From positions 1 to 33,242 of the forward strand of contig DATGMB010000257.1 in NCBI GenBank assembly GCA_035293845.1: a DNA stretch of 33,242 nucleotides, read 5' to 3'. Below the pieces are notes generated by a model that saw only the letters and a list, made by a program, of their open reading frames with translations, was not told the origin of the DNA and ran no database searches. Below, piece after piece: positions 15,727-23,520 of the stretch; the stretch's first letter is position 1, and each line of letters begins with the position of its first letter. The DNA is from DATGMB01 sp035293845 (GTDB lineage: Bacteria > Acidobacteriota > Terriglobia > Bryobacterales > Bryobacteraceae). Both the position numbers and the translations under genes were made by a program.

Positions 15727-15871
15727 TCGGCCTATTTTAACAGGGGCCGGGGCCGGAGGAGTCTGTGAACAGAAACACGCGGTGAAGGTTATCAATCGGA
15801 CCCCCATAATCCGCGGCTCCTTGTCATTTTCGGGGGCCAAACCGAAACTCAAAGTAGGAGGGGGGCAGCCC

Positions 15872-16369
15872 ATGAAAATCAACTCTCTGCACGACCTTTA
15901 TATCAGCGAACTCAGGGACTTATACGATTGTGAAAACCGTATCGTGAAGGCCCTTCCAAAGATGGCCGAGGCCGCCAATTCGCAGGAGCTGCGCAATGCC
16001 TTCGAGCTCCACCTCGATCAGTCGCGGGAGCACATCTCGCGGCTCGAACAGATCTTCCAGCAGCTCGATGAGTCGCCCAAGGGAATGAAGTGCAAAGGCA
16101 TCGAAGGGATTATCGACGAGGGAGAGGACCTGATGGACGAGGATTCGCCGGCGGCGGTTTGCGATGCCGGGCTGATCTCGTCGGCGCAGAAGGTTGAGCA
16201 TTATGAGATCGCGGGGTACGGTACGGCTCGAACTTTTGCGATGCGGCTGGGTTTCCGTGATCAGGCGGAGCTGCTGAATCGGACCCTCCAGGAAGAGGGT
16301 GAAACGGACAAGAAATTAACCAGCCTGGCCGAGTCCTACATCAACGAGGAGGCAAGGACGGCCAGGTAG
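15872..16369 (+). CDS. DUF892 / YciE-type ferritin-like protein
   Basis: This is a 165-residue, mostly helical protein of the YciE/YciF family (PF05974). The N-terminus (SLHDLYISELRDLYDCENRI) is diagnostic. Metal-binding-type Glu/His residues recur: Glu in helix 1, HLDQSREHISRLEQ in helix 2, AQKVEHYEIAGYGTAR in helix 3 and LQEEGETDKKL in helix 4. Members are dimeric four-helix-bundle proteins with a probable di-iron site, linked to general stress in enterobacteria. ATG 15872 is chosen over the longer frame because the AGGAGGGGGG ribosome site lies just upstream. A stem TTTCGG/CCGAAA (15828-15847) lies in its leader. It is divergent from accA. Confidence 0.9.
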   Translation: MKINSLHDLYISELRDLYDCENRIVKALPKMAEAANSQELRNAFELHLDQSREHISRLEQIFQQLDESPKGMKCKGIEGIIDEGEDLMDEDSPAAVCDAGLISSAQKVEHYEIAGYGTARTFAMRLGFRDQAELLNRTLQEEGETDKKLTSLAESYINEEARTAR

Positions 16370-16407
16370 TCGGATAGGGGCGGAGCGCTGCCTATTTGGG
16401 GCGCCGG

Positions 16408-16440
16408 CGTTCCGCGAGGAACGGGGCGGCTGTGGCCGCC
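16408..16440 (+). promoter_or_regulatory. Two tandem perfect hairpins before the MCDYSL gene
   Basis: CGTTCC-GCGA-GGAACG (16408-16423, GNRA loop) is followed one base later by GGCGGC-TGTG-GCCGCC (16425-16440). They lie 39 bases after the DUF892 stop and about 10 bases before an AGGAGG sequence at 16450-16455. They may end the upstream transcript, insulate it, or form a structured 5' leader. No T-run follows. Confidence 0.55.
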
Positions 16441-16468
16441 AGTGTTACAGGAGGCTTAGGAAAACATC

Positions 16469-16960
16469 ATGTGTGATTACTCTCTTATGGCAGTACCGAA
16501 CCGGCTCGCGCGGGAGGGCGAAGAACTGGTCGCGCACCGGTTCCCGACGGGTTCGCTGGGTCTGGCTTCACCTTGCGATCTGCGGCGCATCGCGGATGCG
16601 CCGGCGCCGGCGCGTCGAAGCTTCTGGCATGCGGTGAAGGACTTTTTCAATCCGCCGAAAGCGGAGCCGGTCCCGGCGGTCTGCATTCCTCCGGGCGCGC
16701 GCCTGCGGCTGGCGGATATTCCGGCGCGGCTACAGCACGAGCTGGGCGTAGGACCGGTGGAAGACGTGACCTTCACCCAGATCACCGCGGCCGTCAACAG
16801 CTACCGCGATGCCGTGCGGTTCCACAACGGCCGCGAGGTGCGCCTGCAGGAACTGCGGGAAGGGCAGCGGGTGACGGTGCTGGACCTTTCGCTGGCCGAG
16901 GAGCTCGATCTCGAGAAACTGCGGCAGGAGCGGGCGGAGTTCAGTTACCGGGTGCGATAG
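16469..16960 (+). CDS. Conserved uncharacterised protein with MCDYSL N-terminus
   Basis: The 163-residue protein begins MCDYSLMAVPNRLAREGEEL, which I associate with a small uncharacterised family in Proteobacteria and Acidobacteriota. Cys2 would become the N-terminal residue after removal of Met. There is no signal peptide or membrane helix. A middle section (AVCIPPGARLRLADIPARLQ) looks like a compact beta/turn region, and the C-terminal half is charged and probably helical. The start has AGGA 8 bases upstream and a stronger AGGAGG further up. It stands alone between DUF892 and the PHP gene. Function unknown; I make no activity claim beyond noting the exposed Cys. Confidence 0.7.
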   Translation: MCDYSLMAVPNRLAREGEELVAHRFPTGSLGLASPCDLRRIADAPAPARRSFWHAVKDFFNPPKAEPVPAVCIPPGARLRLADIPARLQHELGVGPVEDVTFTQITAAVNSYRDAVRFHNGREVRLQELREGQRVTVLDLSLAEELDLEKLRQERAEFSYRVR

Positions 16961-17055
16961 CGGGCTCGACAGGCCGGGGGGACGCGAACGGGCGGCGCAA
17001 GGCGTGCGCGCACCCGGCCTGTGCTTGGGCTACACTGGAACATCCGGGTTAGTCA

Positions 17056-17922
17056 TTGATCGATCTACATTCGCATACGAACGAATCCGACGGGACATTT
17101 TCGCCCGCGGAGCTGGTGGCGGAGGCCGGGCGCTGCGGCGTCACGGTTCTCGGCATCACCGACCACGACACCTTCGGCGGCTACGAGCAGGCCGTGGCTC
17201 CTGCCCGCGCGGCCGGTCTCGAGCTGGTCTGTGGGATCGAGCTTTCCACCAAGCTAAAGCGCCAGTCGGTGCATCTGCTCGGCTATTTTCCGGGCGGCGA
17301 GGCCCCGCCCGAGCCGATGCGCTTGTGGGTGCGCGAACTGCAGGCTTCCCGCCGCGACCGCAACGTGCGGCTGGCGGCACGTCTGCGGGAGTTCGGCTTC
17401 GACATCACCATCGAAGAGGCGGAAGCGCGCGGCCGGGGCATGACGGGCCGTCCGCATTTTGCGCAATTGCTGGTGGAGAAGGGTTACGTCGCGAATTTCC
17501 GCCAGGCGTTCGACGAATACCTGGATGAATCGGCCAAGGGCTACGTCGACCGGCGTGAGCCGACGCTGATCGAAGCGGTGGGGCGCATCCGCGAAGCCGG
17601 CGGCGTGGCCTCCCTGGCCCATCCCGTCCGGATACGGGACTGCGACATCTCCGAACTGCTGCCCGGACTTTGCGCGGCCGGGCTCAATGCCATCGAGGCC
17701 TACCACAGCGACCATTCGCCGGAGGAGACCGCGCTTTACCTGGCGCTGGCGCGCAAGCACGGCCTGCTGGTGACCGGAGGATCGGATTTCCACGGCGCCG
17801 TCAAGCCTTCGGTGCGGCTGGGGAGCGGCATCGAGGGGAATCTCCACGTCCCGGAGCCGGTCATCGAGGCGCTGCGGCAGAGCGGCGTCACGCCAATTGC
17901 AAGAAAATTTATCGGCACTTAA
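17056..17922 (+). CDS. PHP-domain phosphoesterase, TrpH / RNase AM (YciV)-like
   Basis: The 288-residue protein starts at TTG 17056 and opens with the PHP metal motif IDLHSHTNESDG (His5, His7, Asp12). GITDHDT, a Glu in GIELS, SLAHPVR near residue 190 and GSDFHG near 237 complete the trinuclear metal site. KGYVDRREPTLIEAVGRI and the overall length match E. coli YciV (RNase AM/TrpH), which acts as a 5'-3' exonuclease on short RNAs and hydrolyses 3',5'-nucleoside bisphosphates. It is not a DNA polymerase PHP or a histidinol phosphatase by length and motif spacing. A TACACT hexamer lies 19 bases before the start. It appears to be a single-gene unit. Confidence 0.87.
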   Translation: MIDLHSHTNESDGTFSPAELVAEAGRCGVTVLGITDHDTFGGYEQAVAPARAAGLELVCGIELSTKLKRQSVHLLGYFPGGEAPPEPMRLWVRELQASRRDRNVRLAARLREFGFDITIEEAEARGRGMTGRPHFAQLLVEKGYVANFRQAFDEYLDESAKGYVDRREPTLIEAVGRIREAGGVASLAHPVRIRDCDISELLPGLCAAGLNAIEAYHSDHSPEETALYLALARKHGLLVTGGSDFHGAVKPSVRLGSGIEGNLHVPEPVIEALRQSGVTPIARKFIGT

Positions 17923-18014
17923 GTAATCTGATCTCCGAAACTTAGCGGAATTTTGCCCAACAGCAGGGGGGCGGTTCCACGGGGTGCGGCGGATAGACTG
18001 TGCGCGGAGAGTTT

Positions 18015-19271
18015 ATGAATCCGCGTTCCCTACTCGCATCTATGTGGCTGGCCCTGGCGGCCTCCGCCAATCCGGCGCTCACGACAATCCAGGATGTGCT
18101 CTACAAAGCCGACGGCACCCGGTTCAACGGCACGCTGACGATCAGTTGGTCCAGCTTTCAAGCAGCCGATAATTCGGCCATCGTGACGCAAACCACGACG
18201 GTCAAGGTGTTGAACGGCAATCTTCGCGTGCAACTCGTGCCGGTGACGACGGCGAACCCGCCGGGAGCTTACCTGGTGACTTACAACAGCGATGGCCGGA
18301 TCCAGTTCCGCGAGACGTGGTCGGTGCCGGCCAGCGCGACGCCGCTGCACGTGCGGGACGTGCGCGTCGCGTCCGGCAATTCGACGATTGGGGCGGACAC
18401 GAGCGGCGCGGTGACGGAAGCTTCGGTCACGGGTCTGCTTTCCGACCTGGCGGCGCGGCCGGTGAAGGGGCCGGGGTTCGCGGTGGGCCGGGTGATGGTC
18501 GTGGACAGCGCCGGCCTGCTGGAATCGGCCAGCGGGTCGGGCGGGGATTGCGTACACGTGGACGGTTCGTCGGGGCCGTGCGGCAGTAACGCGCCCGGAT
18601 TCATGGACGGCGAGACACCGGGAGGCGTGGTGGACGGCTCGAACAGCATCTTCACGCTCTCGGCGCCGCCGAACCCGGCATCGAGCCTGGCGGTGTACCG
18701 CAACGGTCTGCTGCAAAAGCCCGGATTGGATTACAACGCCACGGGCCAGACGGTGCAGTTCGTGGCGGGGGCGGCGCCGCAACCCGGCGATACGCTGCTG
18801 GCGAGCTACCGCCTGAACGGCGAGGCGGAGACGGCGATCTATGCCTCGCCGCAAGTGGTGTGCAGCGGCGCCGGCGCGGCGACCAATTCCGCGACACTGG
18901 CGAGCGTGGGAAGCTGCGTCATCCCGAGCGGGCTGCTGACGCCTGGCGACCGCCTGGAGGCGCGCTTCGATCTGGAACACCAGGGAAGCGCGGCCGGTTT
19001 CAGCTTCGAAGTCCACTGGGGCGGAACGGTGGCGCTACACCGCGACGCCTCGACCGGCGACGCTCTTGCGACAGGGCGGGTGGACGCGGCGCTGCTGACC
19101 TCCGGCGCGCGGCTGAGCGCGGAGTCGTGGGGGACGGTGCTGAGCCTGGCGGGCAGCGTGGCGAGCGCGCCGGATGCGTATGCGGGCGGAATCACGGTGG
19201 ATTTTTGGGCGAACGCGTCGGGAGGGGATACGGTGACGCTGCGGAACTTTTCGGTGGTGAGAGTACCGTAA
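18015..19271 (+). CDS. Secreted protein with tail-fibre-like repeat segment, uncharacterised
   Basis: This is a 418-residue exported protein. ATG 18015 has GGAGAG just upstream and gives a clean signal peptide (MNPRSLLASMWLALAASANPA). The first part (about 25-110) looks like a beta-rich domain common at the N-terminus of Acidobacteriota surface proteins. The centre holds NSIFTLSAPPNP...LAVYRNGLLQKPGLDY...GDTLLASY (about 210-265), a motif frequent in phage tail fibres and adhesin-like proteins. The C-terminal third (Cys-containing, then HWGGTVALHRD and TVTLRNFSVV) resembles phage-like receptor/fibre caps. No sortase or VPxxS tail is seen. It may be an extracellular structural or binding protein; no enzyme motif is visible. 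Confidence 0.7.
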   Translation: MNPRSLLASMWLALAASANPALTTIQDVLYKADGTRFNGTLTISWSSFQAADNSAIVTQTTTVKVLNGNLRVQLVPVTTANPPGAYLVTYNSDGRIQFRETWSVPASATPLHVRDVRVASGNSTIGADTSGAVTEASVTGLLSDLAARPVKGPGFAVGRVMVVDSAGLLESASGSGGDCVHVDGSSGPCGSNAPGFMDGETPGGVVDGSNSIFTLSAPPNPASSLAVYRNGLLQKPGLDYNATGQTVQFVAGAAPQPGDTLLASYRLNGEAETAIYASPQVVCSGAGAATNSATLASVGSCVIPSGLLTPGDRLEARFDLEHQGSAAGFSFEVHWGGTVALHRDASTGDALATGRVDAALLTSGARLSAESWGTVLSLAGSVASAPDAYAGGITVDFWANASGGDTVTLRNFSVVRVP

Positions 19272-19298
19272 GATGGCCAGCGCCACCGGCGCGCTACA

Positions 19299-20231
19299 AT
19301 GATGCGCGTGCGCGTTCTCGACCTGGCGGAAATCCGGCGGACGCTGGTTTATTCCGAGATTATCGCGTGCATGCGGGAGGCGCTGGTGGCGCAGGCGCGG
19401 GGTGAGTGCGATACGCCGATGCCGATGCACCTGGCGATCGCGCCGGAATCCGCGGAAGTACATATCAAATCCAGCTACCGGCGGGACGGGCGGCACTTCG
19501 CGGTGAAGATCGCGGGCACGTTTCCGGCGAATCCGGGGCGTGGGCTTTCGACGAGCAGCGGCATGATGCTGCTTTCCTCAGCGGAATCGGGGGAGCCGGT
19601 GGCGTTTCTAAACGATGCCGGTCACCTGACGGATGTGCGCACGGCGGCGGTCGCGGCGATGATCGCGCGCGAGCTGGGGCGGCGCGACACGGCGCTGGGG
19701 ATTCTCGGCAGCGGCGTGCAGGCGCGGCTTCAGGCGGCGCTGCACGCCGAAGTGCTGCCGCTCGAAACGATCCTGCTGTGGGGGCGAACGGCGGAGCGGG
19801 CGGCGGCGTGCGCGCGCGAGATCCGGCAGGCGCTGCCGAACGTCGCGGTGCGGCTGGCGGCGAGCCCGGCGGAAGCCGCAGCGGGCGCGCGGCTGATCGC
19901 TACGGCGACAGCCTCGCGCGCGCCGCTGCTGAACGCGGCGGAGATCCGCCCAGGCACGCACATTCAGGCCGTGGGCGCGGATTCGCCGGGCAAGCAGGAG
20001 CTGGACCCCGGCATTCTGCGGCGCGCGGGGCTGATCCTGGCGGATTCCCTGCGGCAGTGCGCGCGCATGGGAGAGCTGCAACACGCGCCGGACCAGTTGC
20101 ACCGCACGCGCGAATTCACGGGCGAGCCGCTGCACGCGGGACCGGACGATATCACCGTGGCCGACTTCACGGGCCTCGGCGTGGAAGACCTGTACATCGC
20201 CGAGTACGTCTACCAAAGGAGCCTGACTTGA
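19299..20231 (+). CDS. Ornithine cyclodeaminase / mu-crystallin family protein
   Basis: This is a 310-residue NAD(P)-dependent enzyme of the OCD/alanine dehydrogenase/ketimine reductase family. Features include AVKIAGTFPANP near residue 67 (substrate-contacting Lys), GMMLLSSAESGEPVAFL, LTDVRTAAVAAMIA, the Rossmann loop LGILGSGVQA near 130, and GADSPGKQELDP near 225 with the conserved Asp. The family covers ornithine to proline conversion, imine reduction and amino acid dehydrogenation, so the substrate is open. ATGATG at 19299 gives two start choices. However, a TACAAT hexamer overlaps the first ATG, and GTG 19308 would fit a leaderless start. The stop overlaps the aminotransferase start. Confidence 0.88.
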   Translation: MMRVRVLDLAEIRRTLVYSEIIACMREALVAQARGECDTPMPMHLAIAPESAEVHIKSSYRRDGRHFAVKIAGTFPANPGRGLSTSSGMMLLSSAESGEPVAFLNDAGHLTDVRTAAVAAMIARELGRRDTALGILGSGVQARLQAALHAEVLPLETILLWGRTAERAAACAREIRQALPNVAVRLAASPAEAAAGARLIATATASRAPLLNAAEIRPGTHIQAVGADSPGKQELDPGILRRAGLILADSLRQCARMGELQHAPDQLHRTREFTGEPLHAGPDDITVADFTGLGVEDLYIAEYVYQRSLT

Positions 20232-21391
20232 AGATTCCGAAATTCGAAATGGAACGGATGCAATCCACCTGGGAGAACGTGGTGGAGATGGATCTGAGCG
20301 AGAGCGGCATACGGCCGGTGACGCTGCGGGAGCTCGCGGAGATGGGGCTCGACCTCGATACAGTCCTCGACACGCCGCTGGGCTACAGCCAGTCGAACGG
20401 CACGATTCCGCTGCGTGAGGAGCTGGCGGCGATTTATCCCGGTGCGACGCCCGACCACATCGAAGTCACCAACGGCACGTCCGAGGCGAATTACCTGCTG
20501 GCGCTGACGCTGCTGCGCGAAGGCGATGAGGTGGCGCTGGAGGTACCGAATTATATGCAGCTTTGGGGCGTGCCGCAGAGCCTGGGGGCGAAGGTCAACA
20601 CGTTCCGGTTGCGGATCGACCACGAGTGGGAGCCGGACTGGGACGAGTTCGAACGGGCGGTAACGCCGCGCACGCGGCTGGTCTATATTTCGAACCCGAA
20701 CAACCCGACGGGGGCGGTCCTTTCCGAGGACGCCATGCGGCGCATCGTGGCGCGCTGCGAGGAGACGGGAGCGTGGCTGCTGGCGGACGAGGTGTACCTG
20801 GGAGCGGAGATCGCGGGCGAGCGCACGCGCAGCTTCTGGGGCATGAGCGACCGCGTGATCGTGACCAGCGGGCTCTCGAAAGCGTACGGAATTCCGGGCG
20901 TGCGCATCGGGTGGCTGGTGGGGCCGCCGGAGCTGGCCGCGGAGACGTGGGCGCAGCATGATTACCTGACGATCGGGCCGAACAAAATCTCGGATGCGGT
21001 GGCGCGCGTGGCGGTGCGGGCGGAGAATCGCGAGAAACTGTACGCGCGGACGCGGGCGATCCTGCAGCACAACCTGCCGATCCTGCGGGAGTGGGCCGCG
21101 AGCTTCGGCGGCTTCCTGACGTTTCGCGAGCCGCGCGCCGGAGCGCTGTGCCTGATGCGCTACGGTTCCGCAACGCCCAGCGTCCCACTATGTGAGCGGA
21201 TCCGGGTGAATCAGAGCGTGCTGATCGTGCCGGGCAGCCAGTTAGGGCTGGAAGGCTTTCTGCGCATCTGGATGGGAGGCAAGCCCGAGTTTCTGAGGGA
21301 AGGGCTGCGGCGGATCGGGGTGGAACTGCACAAGGAGATCGGGAGCGGGCGCACTGCGGAAGCAGGCATGGCCGCCGATGAACGCAGATAA
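20228..21391 (+). CDS. Class I/II aminotransferase (PLP fold-type I)
   Basis: This is a 387-residue enzyme. Start TTG 20228 overlaps the preceding stop (TTGA) and has a strong AAAGGAG 7 bases upstream, better than the in-frame ATG at 20249. Motifs are NGTSEANYL near 82, SNPNNPTG near 155, ADEVY near 187 (Asp187) and the PLP lysine in SGLSKAYGIPGVRIGW (Lys218), with RIWMGG near the C-terminus for the substrate carboxylate. The N-terminal SESGIRPVTLREL pattern recalls the capreomycidine-synthase (VioD)-like branch as well as aspartate-type aminotransferases. The partner OCD-like gene and the following permease suggest metabolism of one imported amino acid. The last residues (AADERR) are encoded in a gatgaacgcagataaa motif that may be a repeat fragment. 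Confidence 0.88.
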   Translation: MKIPKFEMERMQSTWENVVEMDLSESGIRPVTLRELAEMGLDLDTVLDTPLGYSQSNGTIPLREELAAIYPGATPDHIEVTNGTSEANYLLALTLLREGDEVALEVPNYMQLWGVPQSLGAKVNTFRLRIDHEWEPDWDEFERAVTPRTRLVYISNPNNPTGAVLSEDAMRRIVARCEETGAWLLADEVYLGAEIAGERTRSFWGMSDRVIVTSGLSKAYGIPGVRIGWLVGPPELAAETWAQHDYLTIGPNKISDAVARVAVRAENREKLYARTRAILQHNLPILREWAASFGGFLTFREPRAGALCLMRYGSATPSVPLCERIRVNQSVLIVPGSQLGLEGFLRIWMGGKPEFLREGLRRIGVELHKEIGSGRTAEAGMAADERR

Positions 21392-21397
21392 ACCCCG

Positions 21398-22702
21398 ATG
21401 GCGCCCGAGCTGAAGCGCGAACTCGGTCTGCGGGATGTCACGCTGTTTGCGATTGCGTGCATGGTGGGCACGCGATGGATCGCGGCGGCGGCGCACGCGG
21501 GGCCGGGCTCGCTCGCGCTGTGGCTTCTGACCGCGGTGTTCTTCACGATCCCACTGGCGGTGGCGGTGGGGTCGCTGGCGGTGGCGCATCCGAAAGCGGG
21601 TGGGCTGTACCATTGGACGCGCGCGGATTTCGGGCCCTGGCACGGATTCCTTTGCGGGTGGGTGTATTGGGTCGGGCTGGCGGTGTGGTTCCCGAGCGCG
21701 GCCATGTTCTACATGCAGGCGGCGCTCACGGCGGTGGGATTGCCATCGGGGCGGGCGTGGGTGATGGGGGCGTCGCTCGGAGCGATCGCGATTGCGCTGG
21801 GAACCAACCTGGTGGGGATGCGAATCGGGAAGTGGACCGAGAATATCGGCGGGCTCTCCGCCTGGGCCCTGGCGGCGGGGTTCGTGCTGCTGGCGGCGCT
21901 GGTGGCGGTGAGGCGGCCGGCGGCCACCGCGATGCACTGGCTGCCGGAGTGGAACTGGGGCACGGTGAACTTCTGGGCGACGATTGCGTACGCGATGTCC
22001 GGGCTCGAGCTGGCGGGGCTGATGGCGGCGGAGGTGCACGACCCGGAGCGGACGTTTCCGCGCGCCGGCTGGATCGCGTCGCTGTGCACCATTCTTTTTT
22101 ATTCCGCCGCGACGATGGCGCTGCTGGTCCTGCTGCCCCCGGAACGGATCACGGAAATGAACGGTTTGGCGGATGCGGGCGGCGAAGCCGGGCGTGCGCT
22201 GGGCGCCGGATGGTTGGGGCCGGCGGTGGCTCTGCTGGTGGCGGCGAGCGGGATGGGACAGTTGGGCGGCATCGGCGCCTCGATTTCGCGGATTCCGTTC
22301 GCGGCGGCGGCGGATGGGCTGCTACCGGCGGCGTTTGCGCGAGTGCATCCGCGCTGGCGCACACCGCACGTATCGATCTTAGTGCTGGGCGGGATCTCGT
22401 CTTTTCTGCTGCTGGCGATGCAGCTCGGCGACAGTATGCGCGCGGCGTACCAGGAGTTGGTGTCGCTGATGATCATCACCGGATTTCTGCCGTACCTCTA
22501 CATTTTCGGCAGCTCCTGGAGAGCCGGAAACCGCTGGAGCGCGCTGGCGGGCTGGGCGGCGGTGGTGCTGACGGTGCTGTGCGCGGTCGTGCCGCCGGGC
22601 GAAATCGGGAACGTCTGGCTCTTCGAGGGCAAACTAGCGGCGGGCACGGCGGCGACCATCGGCTCGGGCTGGATCCTCTACCGGCGTTACCGGGTATCCT
22701 AA
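21398..22702 (+). CDS. APC-superfamily amino acid permease
   Basis: This is a 434-residue inner-membrane transporter with about 12 hydrophobic segments. The N-terminal ELGLRDVTLFAIACMVGTRW matches TM1 of APC permeases, where an unwound G-x-G stretch binds the substrate; here it is MVGTRW, slightly unusual. AYAMSGLELAGLMAAEVHDPERTFPRA is the hallmark TM6 / loop segment of the family (Glu-Hisp-NPxRxxPRA type). ASISRIPFAAAADGLLP and HPRWRTPHVSI follow in the expected order. It begins 6 bases after the aminotransferase stop, so it probably imports the substrate of the enzyme pair. Confidence 0.88.
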   Translation: MAPELKRELGLRDVTLFAIACMVGTRWIAAAAHAGPGSLALWLLTAVFFTIPLAVAVGSLAVAHPKAGGLYHWTRADFGPWHGFLCGWVYWVGLAVWFPSAAMFYMQAALTAVGLPSGRAWVMGASLGAIAIALGTNLVGMRIGKWTENIGGLSAWALAAGFVLLAALVAVRRPAATAMHWLPEWNWGTVNFWATIAYAMSGLELAGLMAAEVHDPERTFPRAGWIASLCTILFYSAATMALLVLLPPERITEMNGLADAGGEAGRALGAGWLGPAVALLVAASGMGQLGGIGASISRIPFAAAADGLLPAAFARVHPRWRTPHVSILVLGGISSFLLLAMQLGDSMRAAYQELVSLMIITGFLPYLYIFGSSWRAGNRWSALAGWAAVVLTVLCAVVPPGEIGNVWLFEGKLAAGTAATIGSGWILYRRYRVS

Positions 22703-22704
22703 CT

Positions 22705-22733
22705 TTGGATAACACCAAAATTGGGGACACCAA
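22705..22733. other. Paired TTGG...ACACCAA palindromic repeats after the permease
   Basis: TTGGATAACACCAA (22705-22718) and TTGGGGACACCAA (22721-22733) are two imperfect palindromes in direct tandem, immediately after the permease stop and about 80 bases before the next gene. They could be an operator pair. No regulator gene lies beside them. Confidence 0.3.
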
Positions 22734-22814
22734 CCGGCCGCACATTGCGGTACACTAACCACGAAGTCCCGGGCCCCCCCTAAGTATTCCACTATCACTC
22801 TGGAGGATAGACTT

Positions 22815-23432
22815 TTGATCGCAACGCGCCATTTCTATGGTGTGCGGGCTGCCCTATGGGCTCCCGCGCTCCTATTGACGTTCGCATGGCAAGCTCGCGC
22901 CGTGCATTTTACACTGGCGAGCGCCGGGCCGCCGACCTGGACCTATACTCTGACCTACGATCCGCTCGATAATTACAACGTCATTACGAGTCCCACCACG
23001 ATCACGCTGAGTGGGCTGACCGGCGTGACCGCGGCGGGCGTCCCCACCTCGACCGATTTTCCCCCGGCGTTAAACGCGTCCGAGCTGATGTGGACGGCAA
23101 CGGTAAGCAATGGAGGTACGACGGTCACGTGGACGAACACGGGCCCCGGCACTGGAAACTTCCCCACACCGCAGCACGTTTTCGGATTTACCGTGACCGC
23201 CCCAGGCGCACCCAATGGCACGGCGTCTTTTGTGACGAATGGTATTGCGCTCAATACACCGCCGACCAGCCGGGATATTTCGGGTACCGTCGCGGGTCCG
23301 TCCCCCAACACGACCGCGGGCGTGCCGGTAATGTCTCCGGCTGCGTTCCTCCTTACGATGATCGGACTGGCCGGCGTGGGCGCGTGGGAGTCACGGCGCC
23401 GTTGGCAGTCATGGTTCGGCAGACACGTCTGA
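22815..23432 (+). CDS. Secreted protein with VPxxSP C-terminal sorting-type tail
   Basis: This 205-residue protein starts at TTG 22815, 8 bases after a GGAGG. A signal peptide (hydrophobic stretch at about 12-25, ending QARA) precedes a beta-rich, Thr/Ser/Gly/Pro-rich body (TITLSGLTG, WTATVSNGGTTVTWTN). The C-terminus has VPVMSPAAFLLTMIGLAGVG followed by WESRRRWQS. This is the motif / hydrophobic helix / arginine cluster layout of PEP-CTERM-like proteins, comparable to the propeller protein at 9230-10519. It is probably a surface or matrix protein. I recognise no enzymatic domain. Confidence 0.75.
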   Translation: MIATRHFYGVRAALWAPALLLTFAWQARAVHFTLASAGPPTWTYTLTYDPLDNYNVITSPTTITLSGLTGVTAAGVPTSTDFPPALNASELMWTATVSNGGTTVTWTNTGPGTGNFPTPQHVFGFTVTAPGAPNGTASFVTNGIALNTPPTSRDISGTVAGPSPNTTAGVPVMSPAAFLLTMIGLAGVGAWESRRRWQSWFGRHV

Positions 23433-23503
23433 CGATTTGCTCCGCGGGCCATCCGGAACATCAACGGACAAGCGGCCCCGGCTACCTGCGTTTTTCGTAA
23501 AGC

Positions 23504-23509
23504 TATAAT
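23504..23509 (+). promoter_or_regulatory. Consensus -10 (TATAAT) before the MFS gene
   Basis: A perfect TATAAT ends 11 bases before ATG 23521. No good -35 is seen at 16-18 bases upstream. The leader would be about 5 bases long. Confidence 0.45.
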
Positions 23510-23520
23510 CGAGGTTCCTT

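Noticed and set aside
15727..15882. Extended accA N-terminus starting at 15882
   Set aside because: It would overlap the divergent DUF892 start and leader, and its residues do not resemble any AccA N-terminus.
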